A stretch of DNA of 64,000 nucleotides. Source: Linnemannia schmuckeri (lineage: Eukaryota; Mortierellomycota; Mortierellomycetes; Mortierellales; Mortierellaceae). Of this stretch, positions 21,301 to 33,132 are shown in pieces (positions within the stretch are counted from its first letter, which is position 1; every line of letters begins with the position of its first letter). The translations under genes were made by a program, and so were the position numbers. The notes under the pieces were generated by a model that was given only the letters and a program-made list of their open reading frames with translations, made no database searches and was not told the origin of the DNA. The DNA lies in NCBI GenBank assembly GCA_029449235.1, contig JANATG010000003.1:620001-684000 (forward strand), written 5' to 3'.

Positions 21301-23612
21301 CTGACAGCCGAACCCGCCTCTGAGGATACTGATATGGCCCCGGCAGGATCACCGACGGACGGCACGGCCAAGGACAAAGACAAGGATGCGATGGAAGTAG
21401 ATCTGCATTCGCCAGCTCTTGGGCGTAGACGCTCCAGCATGCGAGGATCGGCTGTCAGGATGTCATCTCTCGTCAGCATGTCCTCGACACTATATGCCCA
21501 ACGGGAAGAGGATATGGTGCCCGATGACATCAAGGCGGCAGCACTGGCACCTGAGGACGATGATGACGATGACGACAAGCCAGACCAGGTCGGTCCTCCT
21601 CCCAGTGAGGCTGCTCTGGCTGTTGCTGGTGGTATGGATCCGTCTCTGGCGAGTCAGTTGCCCCAAAGGATACCCAAATTAGAGGAGCGAGACGAGAACA
21701 AACCGACGATCTCCCTTCTACCAGGCGAGAAGCGCATTTCTCCTCTGGATGTCGATGTCGATGTCGATGTCGAGACCGAGGCTGCAGACGAGGCGACTTC
21801 AGAGAAGCCAAAACTCGAGGCCGGAATCTCGGCGGCGAATGTCATTGACGGCGAGAGGCGGACATCACGGAGTATGCAGGGGCAATCTGGAGCTGTGGCC
21901 ATACAGGAAGTCGCAGACACATCAGCAGCCAAAAAGTCGGCGGCGGAATTTGTACCTGTGGAAACGGCGGCTGCGGAAACGGCGGATGTTGCAGAGACTG
22001 ATGCCAAAGATGACGAGAAGAATTCGCAGGACAAGTCGGGACAGAAGGATTTAAAGGCGATTACAAAGAAGAAGGGCCACCAAGCTGTCTCTCCTGCACC
22101 TATGCCGACCGGTGACTCTGTTATTATCCGACCTCCAGGACTCACGTTTACCATGAGTTGTGGGCAGCTGGGTATTGCTGTCGACACGACCTGGAACCCG
22201 TTCCACTCCAGCACAGCGGCCAAGGTGGCGGCAGGATCTCTGATTACATTGGTCGACCAGGTTGTGACGGGACGGTGCAAGAACGGTTTTGCCATCATCC
22301 GACCTCCAGGACATCATGCCGAAGAGGATGAGGCCATGTAAGTTGCACCTTTTGTCCTTTTGCTGTTAATACCGATCGGCACTCTACGTGAGACGGCGAC
22401 TGACAGACTTGGTCTGTTTTATCTAATAATTAATGTAGGGGATTCTGTTTCTTCAACAACGTTGGAGTTGCTGTGAACCTGACCTTGTCGAGGTATCCGC
22501 TGACCGTGCAAAAGATTCTCATTATCGATTGGGATGTCCAGTAAGTCGTTTGGCTACATACACTTCTGTATAAGTTCATTGCCACTTTTAGCGCGCCAAT
22601 GCAACGTTATTTTTGCATTCTCTAACACATGTCCAATGTTATGTAACAATAATAGCCATGGAAACGGCACGCAGCAAATCTTTTACGAAAACCCCAACGT
22701 CTTGTACATATCACTCCATCGTTGGGACAACGGTCATTTCTATCCCTTCACTGGTGCACCCGACGAGTGTGGTGAAGAAGCTGGCGAGGGCACTAATGTC
22801 AACATTGCCTGGTCTTCCTATGGCAGAGGTAAGGCCTTTCGTTACGTTTGTTTGTCAACAAGATACTTGGTGGCTTTATGAATTTGAACTAACATTGAGT
22901 CATCATTCTTGGACGAAACTAGGTCAAGCGATGGGGGATGTAGAGTATATTGCGGCGTTTTGGTATGTCCTGCTGCCTATTGCCAGGCAGTTCGGGCCAG
23001 ATTTGGTAATGGTTTCTGCCGGGTTCGATGCAGCCGACGGACATGCTGCCAATGTAAGCTATGATTCTACTTGTGTCTGCCCTGTTAGCTTTTTGTGTTT
23101 TGTCACTCAAATGCTCGATATATGATCGTTCAATTAATCAACTTTTTTCGGTGCGTTTATATCATGTGTAGATTGGTGGATACACGGTGTCGCCGCAGGG
23201 TTTCGCGATTTTGACGCGTCTGGTGCAGACACTGGCAGGAGGACGTGTGATCCTGTCGCTGGAGGGAGGGTACGAGTTTGAGCCCCTCGCCCTGTCGGCA
23301 ACAGCATGTCTGGAAGAACTTTTACCACATTCGCTCCTCCCCGCCACAGCGCCTACACGTGCTTTCCCCTTTGCTTCGTTCCAGGGGACGCTAAACAGCG
23401 TAAAACCCAATGCGATGGCTGTCTCGTCCTTGCACCAGGTGCTGAAGTATCAGCAAAAGTACTGGAATTTCCCGGCCGAGGTGTTGAACCCTAGTTTCCG
23501 ATTCCAGTTGCCCGCTGAGTGGAAGGCAAGTAATAGTCTTGCCACGCGGCCGAGGAGAGAGAGGAATACGCGGAGAAAGGGTGCTGCTGCTGCTGCCGCC
23601 GCCGCTGAATAA
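18116..23612 (+). CDS. Class II (Hda1-type) histone deacetylase with poly-Gln N-terminus and Tudor-like domain
   Basis: Exons 18116-18554, 18659-19479, 19967-20397 (end at 20387), 20474-22337, 22439-22540, 22656-22828, 22923-23053 and 23172-23612 join to 1463 residues. Residues 1 to about 440 are Gln/Pro/His/Tyr-rich and disordered. A basic KRRRRPKN patch precedes a small barrel-like domain at about 577-633 (PFKIGELVESMKSDTNGTWF to HHDEWVKPSQLR), like MBT/Tudor-knot or chromo-barrel folds that read histone tails. The deacetylase starts at about 670 (RMLLHKCQCNTNPEERHHPE, PERLVEILGQF, AAHTDTHV). It is interrupted by about 340 acidic, low-complexity residues and resumes at TMSCGQLGIAVDTTWN. Zn and catalytic motifs are intact: RPPGHHAEEDEAMGFCFFNN, DWDVHHGNGT, GFDAADGH, LEGGY. 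The Tyr in LEGGY marks an active Hda1/class IIb-like enzyme rather than a class IIa metazoan form (His there). Intron 2, at 487 nt, is long for this window. Confidence 0.92.
18319..18540 (+). repeat. CAG/CAA repeat tracts encoding poly-Gln in the HDAC gene
   Basis: A run of CAG triplets at about 18330-18360 gives an uninterrupted stretch of about 12 Gln, followed by more Gln-rich blocks to 18540. The mixed CAG/CAA use outside the core indicates selection for Gln, with likely length polymorphism in the pure CAG core. Confidence 0.85.
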
Positions 23613-23725
23613 GAAAGAAGACGAAGGCCTGCTTGCCCTGCTTGATTTTGTCTTTGTCTCTCTCGTCATAATTATTATTATTTCTTGTTTTTGGCTAGGT
23701 TAGAACTCGTAAAGAGAGTAATGTG

Positions 23726-23731
23726 TTTATT
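23726..23731 (-). terminator. Poly(A) signal of the formin gene
   Basis: TTTATT on the plus strand, AATAAA on the minus strand, about 190 nt after the formin stop codon. The convergent HDAC gene ends about 115 nt away, so the two transcripts terminate against each other. Confidence 0.4.
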
Positions 23732-23919
23732 TCAAACAAATCGACTAAAGAAAATAATGATAAAAAAATGAAAGAAAGAGATAATAATAGGAAGACAGTT
23801 GTTGTACAAGGGTTTTCAAAACACAAAACGCGGGAAAAAAAAGGGAATGAGATGAATGAAAAAGAAAGCAAGGTGAAAGTAAAAGTAACAATAAAAAATA
23901 GCAATGATAAAAAAAAAAA

Positions 23920-26900
23920 TTAAAGTCCGGCGAAGGCACTCCTGGAAGCCAAGCCGGACACGGAAGAAGTCGTCGATTTAGACGATGATCCAGCAGGAGT
24001 ATTGTTAGATTTCGTTCTAGTTGTTGATGTTGTGGCGGTTGAGGATGAGAAGGTGTTGTTCGAGCGTTTGGCGAAAGAGGCAGCCTGTCGTCGCTGTTTG
24101 ATCAGCTGGTCCTCGTTCTGGAGATGGGCTTCTCGGAAGTGGCGAAAGAACTCATGTAGGACCGCGAATATCTCTTCTGGAGGCTTACGAGGTCCCGTCA
24201 GCATCCTGCTCACCAGTTGCTGTTGCTGTTGAGTAGTTGTAGTAGTGGCACCTGAGGAGGAAGAGACGTCGATGTCTTCGGCAGATTTCTCTCCAAAGTA
24301 GATGGCTGTCGCTCGCCAGCTATGGTCGAGGAGCTCGACCTGATCAACAAGGTTGTCGAACCGTGACTGAGCGTCCTTCAAAAACTTGTCGAGTTTCACA
24401 AGAACCTGTCGTCCGTTCTTGATGTCCATCTCTTGCTCCTCGGCCTGCTCCTTCCGAGCATTCTCTTGCTTCTCCATGCTTTCACCTTCCTCACTTTCTT
24501 CTTGTCCGCTGTCGCCGCTGGCGATACTCCTCAAAGACAGTAGCTTGGAGGCGGCCCCCTCCATAGCCTCAATCTTACGCTTCAACTTCTCTCTGAAGGC
24601 TTGCAGTTTACGAATAGCCCTCTGATGATCGACAACCTGGTCCAGGATCTCCTTGGTCCGGTACTGCTCCAGCTTGGACAAGAACGCAAACTGGTCCGGC
24701 AGGTTCAAGAGCTCCGGGTTGGTGTTAGCGACCATATTGGCAAGGTAATGCATTAAATTCGACTTGTTGTCAAGACTGCGCACGTCCCTCAGTTTGAGGA
24801 GACTGTTCAGTCGGAACCCAGCCGCCCCCTGCTGTTGAAGTTGGGCTGGGGAGCGATGGAACCGTTGGTGGAGGTCGTTGTGTGAATGTGTGTGAGCTAA
24901 TGGATGAATAGAAGGTGGAAGAGGTCTTGCGGGAAAAGGTGTTGATTGAGAGAGTTTGCTGGCAGATCCTGGTGGCGGCGGTGGCGGTGGGATGCCAGAG
25001 CCAGACATAGGGGGCTGTGGTCGCGGAATTCCAGGTCCGGACATGGGTGGAGGAGGAGGTGGCGATGGGATTCCAGATTCAGACATGGGTGGTGGCGGTG
25101 GTGGAGGAGGAATGCCAGATCCAGACACAGCGGGTGGAGGTGGTGGAGGAGGAGGGATACCAGATCCAATCTTCCCAGAAACGTTCATGTTGGGCATAGA
25201 TCTTGCAGGGTGCAACGTCCTCACTGGTGCAGATGCAGGATGGGCTGAGGAGAGCATATGCGTCTGTTGATGCCAGGATGGCTTCTTGCGCCCATAGATC
25301 GTGTTCAACATATTGCCGACCTTCAATACCCCCAGGAACAAGACTTTAAGGTTCTCGTTCATCCTCAGCGCGTCACATCCTTCAACCAGCTCGCGGACCT
25401 GCGTCTCGGTCGATGATAGATCGGCATCGAATCGAAGCATGCAGATCGCTGCAAAGATGTAATCGTCGATTAATAGAGGATCTTCCTCCACTGGTGCTGT
25501 TGATGTGGCTGATGCAGATGCAGTAGATGCAGATGTTAGTCCACCAGCGCCTCCTCCCGATTGTGAGCTCAACTTCGCCAACGCTCCCGATTTTCCAAGA
25601 CCCTTCAAATTCAGCGATGCAAAACCTCCCTTCAAGACCGAATTCGGACCCTTAGCCCACTGTAACTTCTCGCTAGGTACCGCTGGTTCAGGCAAGGGCT
25701 TGAAGATAGGCTTGGACATTGCGTACATGAACCGCTCCGACATGCCAAGCTTCTGAACAGCCTCAGTCTCGTTGGTCAAGAAATCGACCTTGTTCTGACG
25801 CTGGTAGACATCCAAGAGTTTCCGTTCCTTCTCATTCGGCAACAGGGGTTCCAAAGTCAATAAATCATCCAAGTTCAAGTGCTGTTGATAAACGACAGGA
25901 GTCTCGGATCGAGAACTGAAGTACGATCCTGTTGAAGGATTAGTGACCGTAGTCGAGAGTGTCGGGGATGGCGGCGTGGATGAGATGGACGCGAACAAGG
26001 GATGAGCAGTTATAATCGATAACAGTGAGGGCTGAGAAGTAGGAGGATGAGGAGGAGGAAGTGTCATTGGAGGAAGGGCCGTCATGGAGTGGTTTGAAGT
26101 TGGTGGCGTAAATATCGAGACCGGTTTGATAGGAGGAGAATCACTGGACATAGACGGACTTGGAAAGGTCGAGCTAGTTGGCTGAGAAACCATGGGACTG
26201 TTACGGGCACTCGAATGCACCACTGCGGGACTAGTGACAATTCGCCTGTGGCTACTGTTAGAGAGACTTGACAGGAAATGGGGCGAAGGAGGCTTCTGGA
26301 ACGTTGACTGGGACGACAAGACGGTTGAGGCAGAAGAGGTACACGAAGAGGAGGGAAGAGGTGATGGTGGAGCGGTGATGTCGAGGGCGAGAACCATGGA
26401 CCGAAGGGCATCAAAGGATTCGTATCGCTTCATGAGTCGCGACAGTCCAATGGAGACATTGGTCGCCCTCCGGACCTCCAACAAGGTCACTTCCTTCGGC
26501 TTTACCCTAGAACCGAAAAGGAGAGAAAGAGAGGAAGACAAGGGGGAGGAGTCCGGATGGTGGCTCAAATTTAATAAAACGCTCCACGTTTCAGAATCTC
26601 CGACAACGGATGGTGTGGTCGTACAGGCAGTTGTAAAGAATAGGTAGTACAGAGAGTTATGAGCTGGTATAGAGCTTACTTTGCTTGAGCATTGGCTTCC
26701 TTGACCTTGAGTCGTTTCTGCTCCTCTATAGGGTCAATACAGAACATCTCTATTTGTAGCAAAATGAAAGTACATGGTAAATGAACGCCCATTAGTATAT
26801 TTTGATTCTCCGCTGGAATGCAATTCCTTGCTTGGCAAGGTCTAAAGAGACAAAAAAAAACGCAGTAAAAAGAGGAAGAATTTTTCCGTACCTTCGAACT

Positions 26901-29900
26901 TCTGAAAGTCCATCTCGATGGCAACTGGGGGAGCAATTGGTCCAGGTCCACTCTCTTGCTGTGGTCCTGAAGGCTCATCTAATGGTCCCTCTGGCTGTCC
27001 ATGCAGGTAGCTATGACTGGACTCTTCAGCTCCTAGCAATATATCATCCATAGCAGCGCCTTCAGTAAGAACATATTGATCCAACCCCTTCGAGTCCTCA
27101 AGACTCATGAACCCAGGAGACTTGAGCGATGTTGGGGTGTTGGGAACCGTCAATGCCTGACGGATATGACCCGATGGATTGTGATGACCATGCCCATGGT
27201 GGTGACGATGTCGACTGTGATGATGATGATGGTCTGTATCAAAGACAGTCTGAGAAATATCTCCGTGAGAAAGGGCGTCCCAGCGGAGAACATGACGAGC
27301 AATAATGCTGCGATTAGGTGTAAGGGGTGCTGTTAAGCTTGGTCCATGTCCTAGTGGATGTGAATCAACTGTCGGCATGATAGAAGTCGAGATCTGAAGT
27401 GGCGTTCGAGGGCCGTTCTTCTTCAGACCGGTGGGGCCAGGAGGTGGCGGTGGTGGAGGAGGGGGAGGGATTTCCGAAGTGTTGTTGACTGATGGAGTCA
27501 CGACAGGGGCTAGTGCAGTTGCTGTGGCTGCTGCTGCACCGCTTGCTGAGATGAAGGGTGGAGGAGGAGGCGGAGGAGGTATGTTGGAGGTTGCAGGAAG
27601 TGTCACTACATGACTCAATCCAGGGGCAGCGAATGGGGGTAGAGGTGGTAGACTGCTGGTAGCAATCGTCGGTGGTGATTCCTGAACCAAGGTTGGTTGT
27701 ACTGTTGTGAATGGAGGAGGAGGGAGAGGGAGAGGGACGAAAGAAGAAGCAGTTGTTGTTGCTGTTGTTGTTGTTATTGGCGGGAGATTGGTGGCAACTG
27801 CTTGGATGAAGGGAGGAGGAGGTGGTGGTGTTGGGATTTTAGCGACAGCAGCTGCCGTTGATGATGGGCGGGGAGAGAGTGGAGGAGAGGTCTCATTATA
27901 ATGTGGTCGAAAAGCAGGAAAGGGAAGGGGTGAGTGTGAAGAAGGAAGAGGAATTGAAACGGAAGGGCTGGATGTTAAGGGCATACTTGCTGCTGCAGGG
28001 GGAGCACTCGAGGGGCATGGTAAATGCAAATGTGGCTCATCTGCTACTGTTCTTGCGAGACTAGAGTCCTTGGCCTCCTTGAGCTCAAAGGAAGGGGGGA
28101 CATGCGCGAATGCGAGAGTCTTTGTATCTGGGTTCGCAGGCAAGGGCACATTGACTGCTGCTGCTGCGATATCCTCGGAAATGTTCACAGGCGAACGCGG
28201 TAATGGATGCTCGAATGTGGCATCAGCGGCTGCGAAAGGACTTGAAGGTAATGGGATCTGAGCCGCAGCAGGAGGGGAAAACAAAAACACGAGCGAAGCT
28301 GGCTCAGCCACAGTGGGAGGAGGTACAAAAGATGACGGTATTGGCGAAGAGGGAAGTGGCGGTAAGGAGGACCGAGCGACGTGATCTGGCTCAATGATGG
28401 ATACAGGAGGCGACCCAGGAGCAACGCTTGGGACCAGCACAGGGGAGATGTCTGGTGTGGGGCCCATCGACAGCTCAGTGACCTTGGAGAGCTGGGCTTT
28501 ATCGGTCTTCTCGTCATCATCTGTGCTTGGCGAACCAGTAAAGAGCGACGTTCTTGATGGACCAGAGTTGTTCGGCTGCATTGATTCTAAGGTTGCAGAA
28601 GGCGGCGGGGTCATCAGCAACTCGCCCTCGGTTGAAGGGTCAAGCTGCGTATCAATTGACCCTGCAAAGGAGATCACCGTAGGGCGCATCCTGCCCGTCA
28701 TAGTCGGAGTTGTGCTCATAGGCGGACTGCTCCGTTGTTGACTTGGCCCCAGCAGCGAAAATGTAGTTGCTGAAGGCAGATTGCTCGCCTGTTCTTGGTT
28801 CTCGTTTGGCTGCACAATCCTGCTGTTGCTATCTCTGCCAAACTCCACCCCTGCAGGAACAACCGTTTCGAGCGATGAGTCGGTCTCGCTAGAATGGGCA
28901 AAAGACAATGGAAAGAATGGCGGTAATCCAGTCGGAAAAACACTTTTGGTCTCTCTTCTTCCTTGTGACCGACCACTTTCATTTCCGGTCGACTTGTTGT
29001 TGCTCTGTGGTCGGCTTGCAATATTGCTCTGGACGTCGTTGGCAGTTTTTGGTGGCGAAGAGGCGCAAGACGAGTCGTATAAAGGATACAAGGAATCAAC
29101 CCTAGTTCTGCTGGCTGCCTTGTTCAGCCTGAAGGTGATCGTTGGGATCGGAAGATCAAAGGAGAGATCTTGGGTGTCACTTTCACCCTCGTTGGTGTGA
29201 GAATATCCTGCTTCCTCCTCATCAGCTTCCTCGCCACTCTCGTGTCTGCCCGTGCGAAGTTTCCTCCTCCTGTTTTGCCTCTTCTTAGATTTACTAACGG
29301 GCAGATCCATGGTGAGTGTTGCTGTGGAGGACGACTGACCCAGTGCCGCTGCTGTCAGTAAGGGTAAACTGATGTCTGAGCAAATGGGCAGTCTTTTGTT
29401 CAGTTTGTCGTCATCCTTGCCGTTGTCGTGTAAGAAAGCATCATGAGTAACTGTCCGGACAGAGTGTGGCGATGCTGATCTGGAAGGTTTGACAGAGGAT
29501 GAGCGAGAGGAGAATGGTGTCTGGTAGCGGGACGAGAGGGGTGTGTGGTAGCGAGAGTTTGCGTTCGAATCCAATGGCGAAAGAGAAAAGGGCGTGGTCA
29601 CGGCAGAAGAGGAGGTGAGCATCTGTGGATTCCGTACGACTTTTTTGAAAACTCGTCCTCGACGAATTGGTGCAGTGCTGGCGGAAGAAGAGTATTGGGC
29701 TGATGATTGTGAGATGATTGACATACAATCGCTCTCGCTGTCTTCTTCCGTCACCAAGAGAGATCTCCTGCGACGGTGCGAGTCGTGGCTTTGGATGGTG
29801 GAGGCTGATATTGAAGAAGAGGATGGTATTCTTGCCATGACAATTGAAGGCAAGGTTGCTGTGTGATATTCTGACGACGTTTGTGTGTTATTTTTACTCC

Positions 29901-30642
29901 GTGTCTTTTGCCGCCGACGTCCCTTTTTGCTTGATGGTGCTGCTGTTGAGGCTGACTCCACGGATATCGAAGAGGCCATAGTGGACTGGGTAAGAGGAAT
30001 CGTTGGCGAAGGAGCTGTTGATACCCCTGAGCTTCGAATAGCGCGACGCCGCCGCCTCGATCTAGGTTTTGTATCGGGACTATGGGATGATAAGCTACTC
30101 ATCGGTGGAGGAAGGTCTGCAATAGGAGTGCTGTGGTTGAATGCTAGCCTGTTGACATGAGGTTGCCAGGTTGAAATAAGAAGTGAAGTTATTAATGCCA
30201 AATCAAGCGGTTGTGTAAGAAGACCAACGTTTTGAGAGGATGGGAGCTGTGCTGTAGAGAGAAGAAGGGAGCTATAGCCAGTGCTGATGATGATAATGGG
30301 CCGGATAGCAGAAATATCCAACTGGAATCAAGTCCATCTAGTGCTCTCAGCGATCAGGAACCAAGATCATAAGCTCTTTTCTATACTCTCGATTCGAATC
30401 CGTTTTTCCTCCCGCCTATTTGTCCTTTTGTGTTTTGCAAGATCCTCTTTTGTTCTAGTGGGTCACAGAAAAAAATCATTGTCTGTTTTGCTGGAGCGAA
30501 TGGCTTACATATCGTGGTGGTGATAATGATGCTGATAATGACCTGTTGGACCAGAGATGACGGTGGTAGTGGTGTTGCTCCTGCGGGATTTAGGGTTGTC
30601 TCGGCCGGGTCGGGGTGGATGTCCATGGTCACTGCTGGACAT
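23920..30642 (-). CDS. Large formin with an insertion-split FH2 domain
   Basis: Actin nucleator/elongator acting at hyphal tips and septa. Exons 30642-30509, 30148-26892, 26749-26680 and 26506-23920 join to 2015 residues starting MSSSDHGHPPRPGR; the first junction uses a GTAAGC donor and restores frame exactly. Residues 1 to about 780 are Ser/Pro/Arg-rich disorder with no GBD/FH3 that I can recognise. FH1 polyproline tracts lie at about 780-950. FH2 pieces: lasso RSIIARHVLRWDALSHGD and ISQTVFD (about 994-1012); knob QKFEEMFCIDPIEEQKRL, then LLEVRRATNVSIGLSRL and ALRSMVLALD; LLTLEPLLPNEKERKLLDVY; IFAAICMLRFDADLSS to VLFLGVLKVGNMLN; then FRLNSLLKLRDVRSLDNKSN and LMHYLANMVANTNPELL. A coiled-coil post domain and Ser/Thr-rich tail follow. 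Four long insertions separate these pieces, one being a second FH1-like polyproline block (about 1600-1672). Confidence 0.9.
24955..25175 (-). repeat. Tandem polyproline-coding repeat inside the formin FH2 domain
   Basis: Five imperfect tandem copies of a unit encoding about GSGIPPPPPPPPMSES, roughly 48 nt each, in the last formin exon. The copies differ by point changes, and one has lost most of its prolines (GIPRPQPP). Each polyproline stretch is flanked by Gly/Ser, as in FH1 profilin-binding tracts. Confidence 0.85.
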
Positions 30643-30892
30643 CAGCAGGCCGAAGAATGTCCTCTGTCAAGGAGGAATGAGATCAATGTGGAGATGAGAG
30701 AGATTTTAAGAGGAGGAAGTGAAGAGGTGGGATAGTACGAACAAGAGAGATAAAGTGAGAGGAAGGACAGAGGAGGAGGATCAATCTCAAATGGTTAATG
30801 GTGAATCGATTCCAGGAGGCGGTGTGTGTATCAAAGGACGGCGACGACGGCGACAACCTTGAGTCAGACCACTGTCAATAATGAACAGAGAA

Positions 30893-30935
30893 AAAGAGAG
30901 AGAGAGAGAGAGAGAAAGAGTGAGTGTGTGTGTGT

Positions 30936-30968
<33 letters not shown>
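30893..30968. repeat. (GA)n-(GT)n compound microsatellite
   Basis: About 20 nt of GA dinucleotides, a short interruption, then about 45 nt of near-perfect TG dinucleotides with one A substitution. Lies upstream of the formin start, in its likely promoter or 5' UTR region. Confidence 0.9.
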
Positions 30969-30971
<3 letters not shown>

Positions 30972-31151
30972 AGAGTGAGAAAAGGAAGAGGGATAGGGAA
31001 GAGTTATCGATGAGGAGTGAAGGGGAGATTGAAAAATGAATGTTGGTCCGTGTTAATAATACTAATATTATCTATATGAAAAAGGGGTTCAGTATCGACG
31101 ATGGCGATGATGACTGTTGTCGACGGTGTGAATGGTGTATAGAGATGGTTG

Positions 31152-31200
31152 TTGCTGTCGTTATCGTGGCTATTGCTGTCGTTATCGTGGCTATTGCTGT
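31152..31200. repeat. 21-bp tandem repeat, about 2.3 copies
   Basis: The unit TTGCTGTCGTTATCGTGGCTA is represented by two exact adjacent copies (31152-31172 and 31173-31193), then a partial third that decays into GTT/GCT triplets. Read in one plus-strand frame it encodes a Val/Ala/Ile repeat, but no gene surrounds it. Confidence 0.85.
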
Positions 31201-33132
31201 TGTTGCTGACGCTTGTCGTTACTGATGTTGCGGTATGTTAGTGCGCGTTGCTTTGTTGCTTGGTCTTTTTTGCCGATCAGGTAGTGTGTTGGTTGTTGCC
31301 TCGTTAGTGACGCCCTTTTTGAAACGGTCGAGAAGTGGATATGGTTGCACAAGGAATTGGAATACTTTTTCCTGGAGGAAATAAAATAAAAAAACGGCAG
31401 ACTTTGAATGTGTGCATGTGTAGATGAGGAATAAAATGAGTGCAGAGAGAGTGAAGGCGATCCTTACATGGGACGATGAATGGGACAGAGTGAGAGAGTG
31501 AAGGGTGTTGATGGTGGCGGTGGTGGTGTTGGTGGTGGTTGGTGGTGGTTGGTGGTGGTTGCTGGTGGTTGCTGGTTGTTGCTGTTGTTGGGTGGACCTG
31601 CAGGAGGACGAGCGGAAGTGAGAGGGAGAGAGAACGAGAGCGAGAGAGAGAGAGAAGTGTAAACAGAGGAGGGTAGGTTAGGAATAGGGGAGTAAGGTGT
31701 TTTCAATGGTTCGTGCGCAGTGGTATGAGCAATTTAGTATTACAGGGTTTGTGGGTGGATGAGTGGTTTGTGAATAACGAAGATCAGGTTTTGCGGATGG
31801 AATGGACAATTGGAATGAGAGATGAGGTAAAAGAAGGAAGAGGAGGATGTAGAGACAACAAAGTCAAAAGGAACGTGAAAGAGACACAGCAGAGTAGAGT
31901 CAGTCGTACAGAAGCGCAAATCTGGGCTGTTTGTTATCTCTATCTCTGGACACAAAAAGACTGACAAAGAAAGAGAGAGAGAGTCTCTTTTTCTGTTTTT
32001 CTCATTTGCATGTGTCTGGTTCGTCAGGTCTCACTCTCACTTTTACCACGCAATTGCCTCTCTCGTCAAACATATGAATACCTTTTTGACTTTCTGCAGC
32101 TTCGATTCTCACAGTTGCTCATGCTCAGCTTACCTGCGCTCACCCTCAATCAATCACTCACTTGCTAACTTCTACTCTCAAGTGCTTAATACGTTCATAT
32201 GCACACTTGCTTGCTGTCAATGGGTACCCAGAAATAGAGACACACGCAAAGAGAGTTGAGTACGTTCCATAAAAGAAAGAAGACACTCGTATCAAGGAGA
32301 CAGAAAAAAAAAAAAAAGAAGGGATGATGGACCATTGGAGGGAAAACACAGACAAGAATGGCTCTATCTCTTGAGTGTCTTTCTATCTCCCTTTTTCAAT
32401 CCAGACTCCTTTCTCTCTCTGCCTACATGCCTTCAGTTTACTTATATGCTTTCTTCCCTCTGCTTTTTCTCACCCACCCTTTTACTCATCTTACTCCTCC
32501 TTATCCTCCTCCCCTTGACCCTCCTACCCTCTCCCCTTCAGGGTGTTAGATCTGCAATCGAATTGGTGAAAGCAAGAACAAGAATAGCTTAGAACGCAAT
32601 GCTTCCATAATAAGATAAAAAATAAGCATATTTACCCTTGGAACAAATGGGCCCATGTTTATGCGAGTTTGACAAAAGGGATATGGCCAGCGTGGTAGAT
32701 AGAGAGAGCACCTGATCATGAACGGAAAGATAAAAAGACTCTCACATTCGAGGGATGTAAAAATATGCGGCATGGGCACTGAACTGAGTCAAAAGAAGAT
32801 TTCTCATTCTAACACGTAGAATGGTCTTCGTTCTCGGTTACCATGGGACATGCGTTTATATTAATTGGACAAGAAAACGATACCACCGGGCAATAACTAT
32901 GGCAGTTTGAGATATGCTCCTAGCGAATAGCTACTATCGAATGAGAAACGGTAGGTTGAAGGCTTCAAACTCGACGTCATTTTTTTTTATTCTAGTGCGC
33001 TTTGTCCCACAAGTTTGAAAGTCAAAAATTCTTTTTTTTTTGCTTCCACTCACTTTTCATCCTTGCCCACGGCAACTCTTCTTTCCTCACTTTTCACACA
33101 CACAAGCTCGAATACCCCTCTCCACTCACAAC

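Larger units (their letters stand above)
30643..33132. other. Gene-poor, microsatellite-rich spacer, 2.5 kb
   Basis: Lies between the divergent formin and VTI1 genes. It contains GA and GT microsatellites (about 30893-30968), a 21-bp tandem repeat (31152-31200), GGT/GTT repeats (about 31510-31590), GA tracts (31620-31660, 31970-31982), and C/T-rich sequence at 32380-32540. Frames in this interval are repeat-driven and none shows a conserved domain. No RNA gene seen. Confidence 0.6.

Noticed and set aside
30103..30321. Upstream in-frame extension of the formin second exon
   Set aside because: No ATG in the extension; splicing from 30509 to 30148 gives an ATG-started protein with consensus sites and correct phase.
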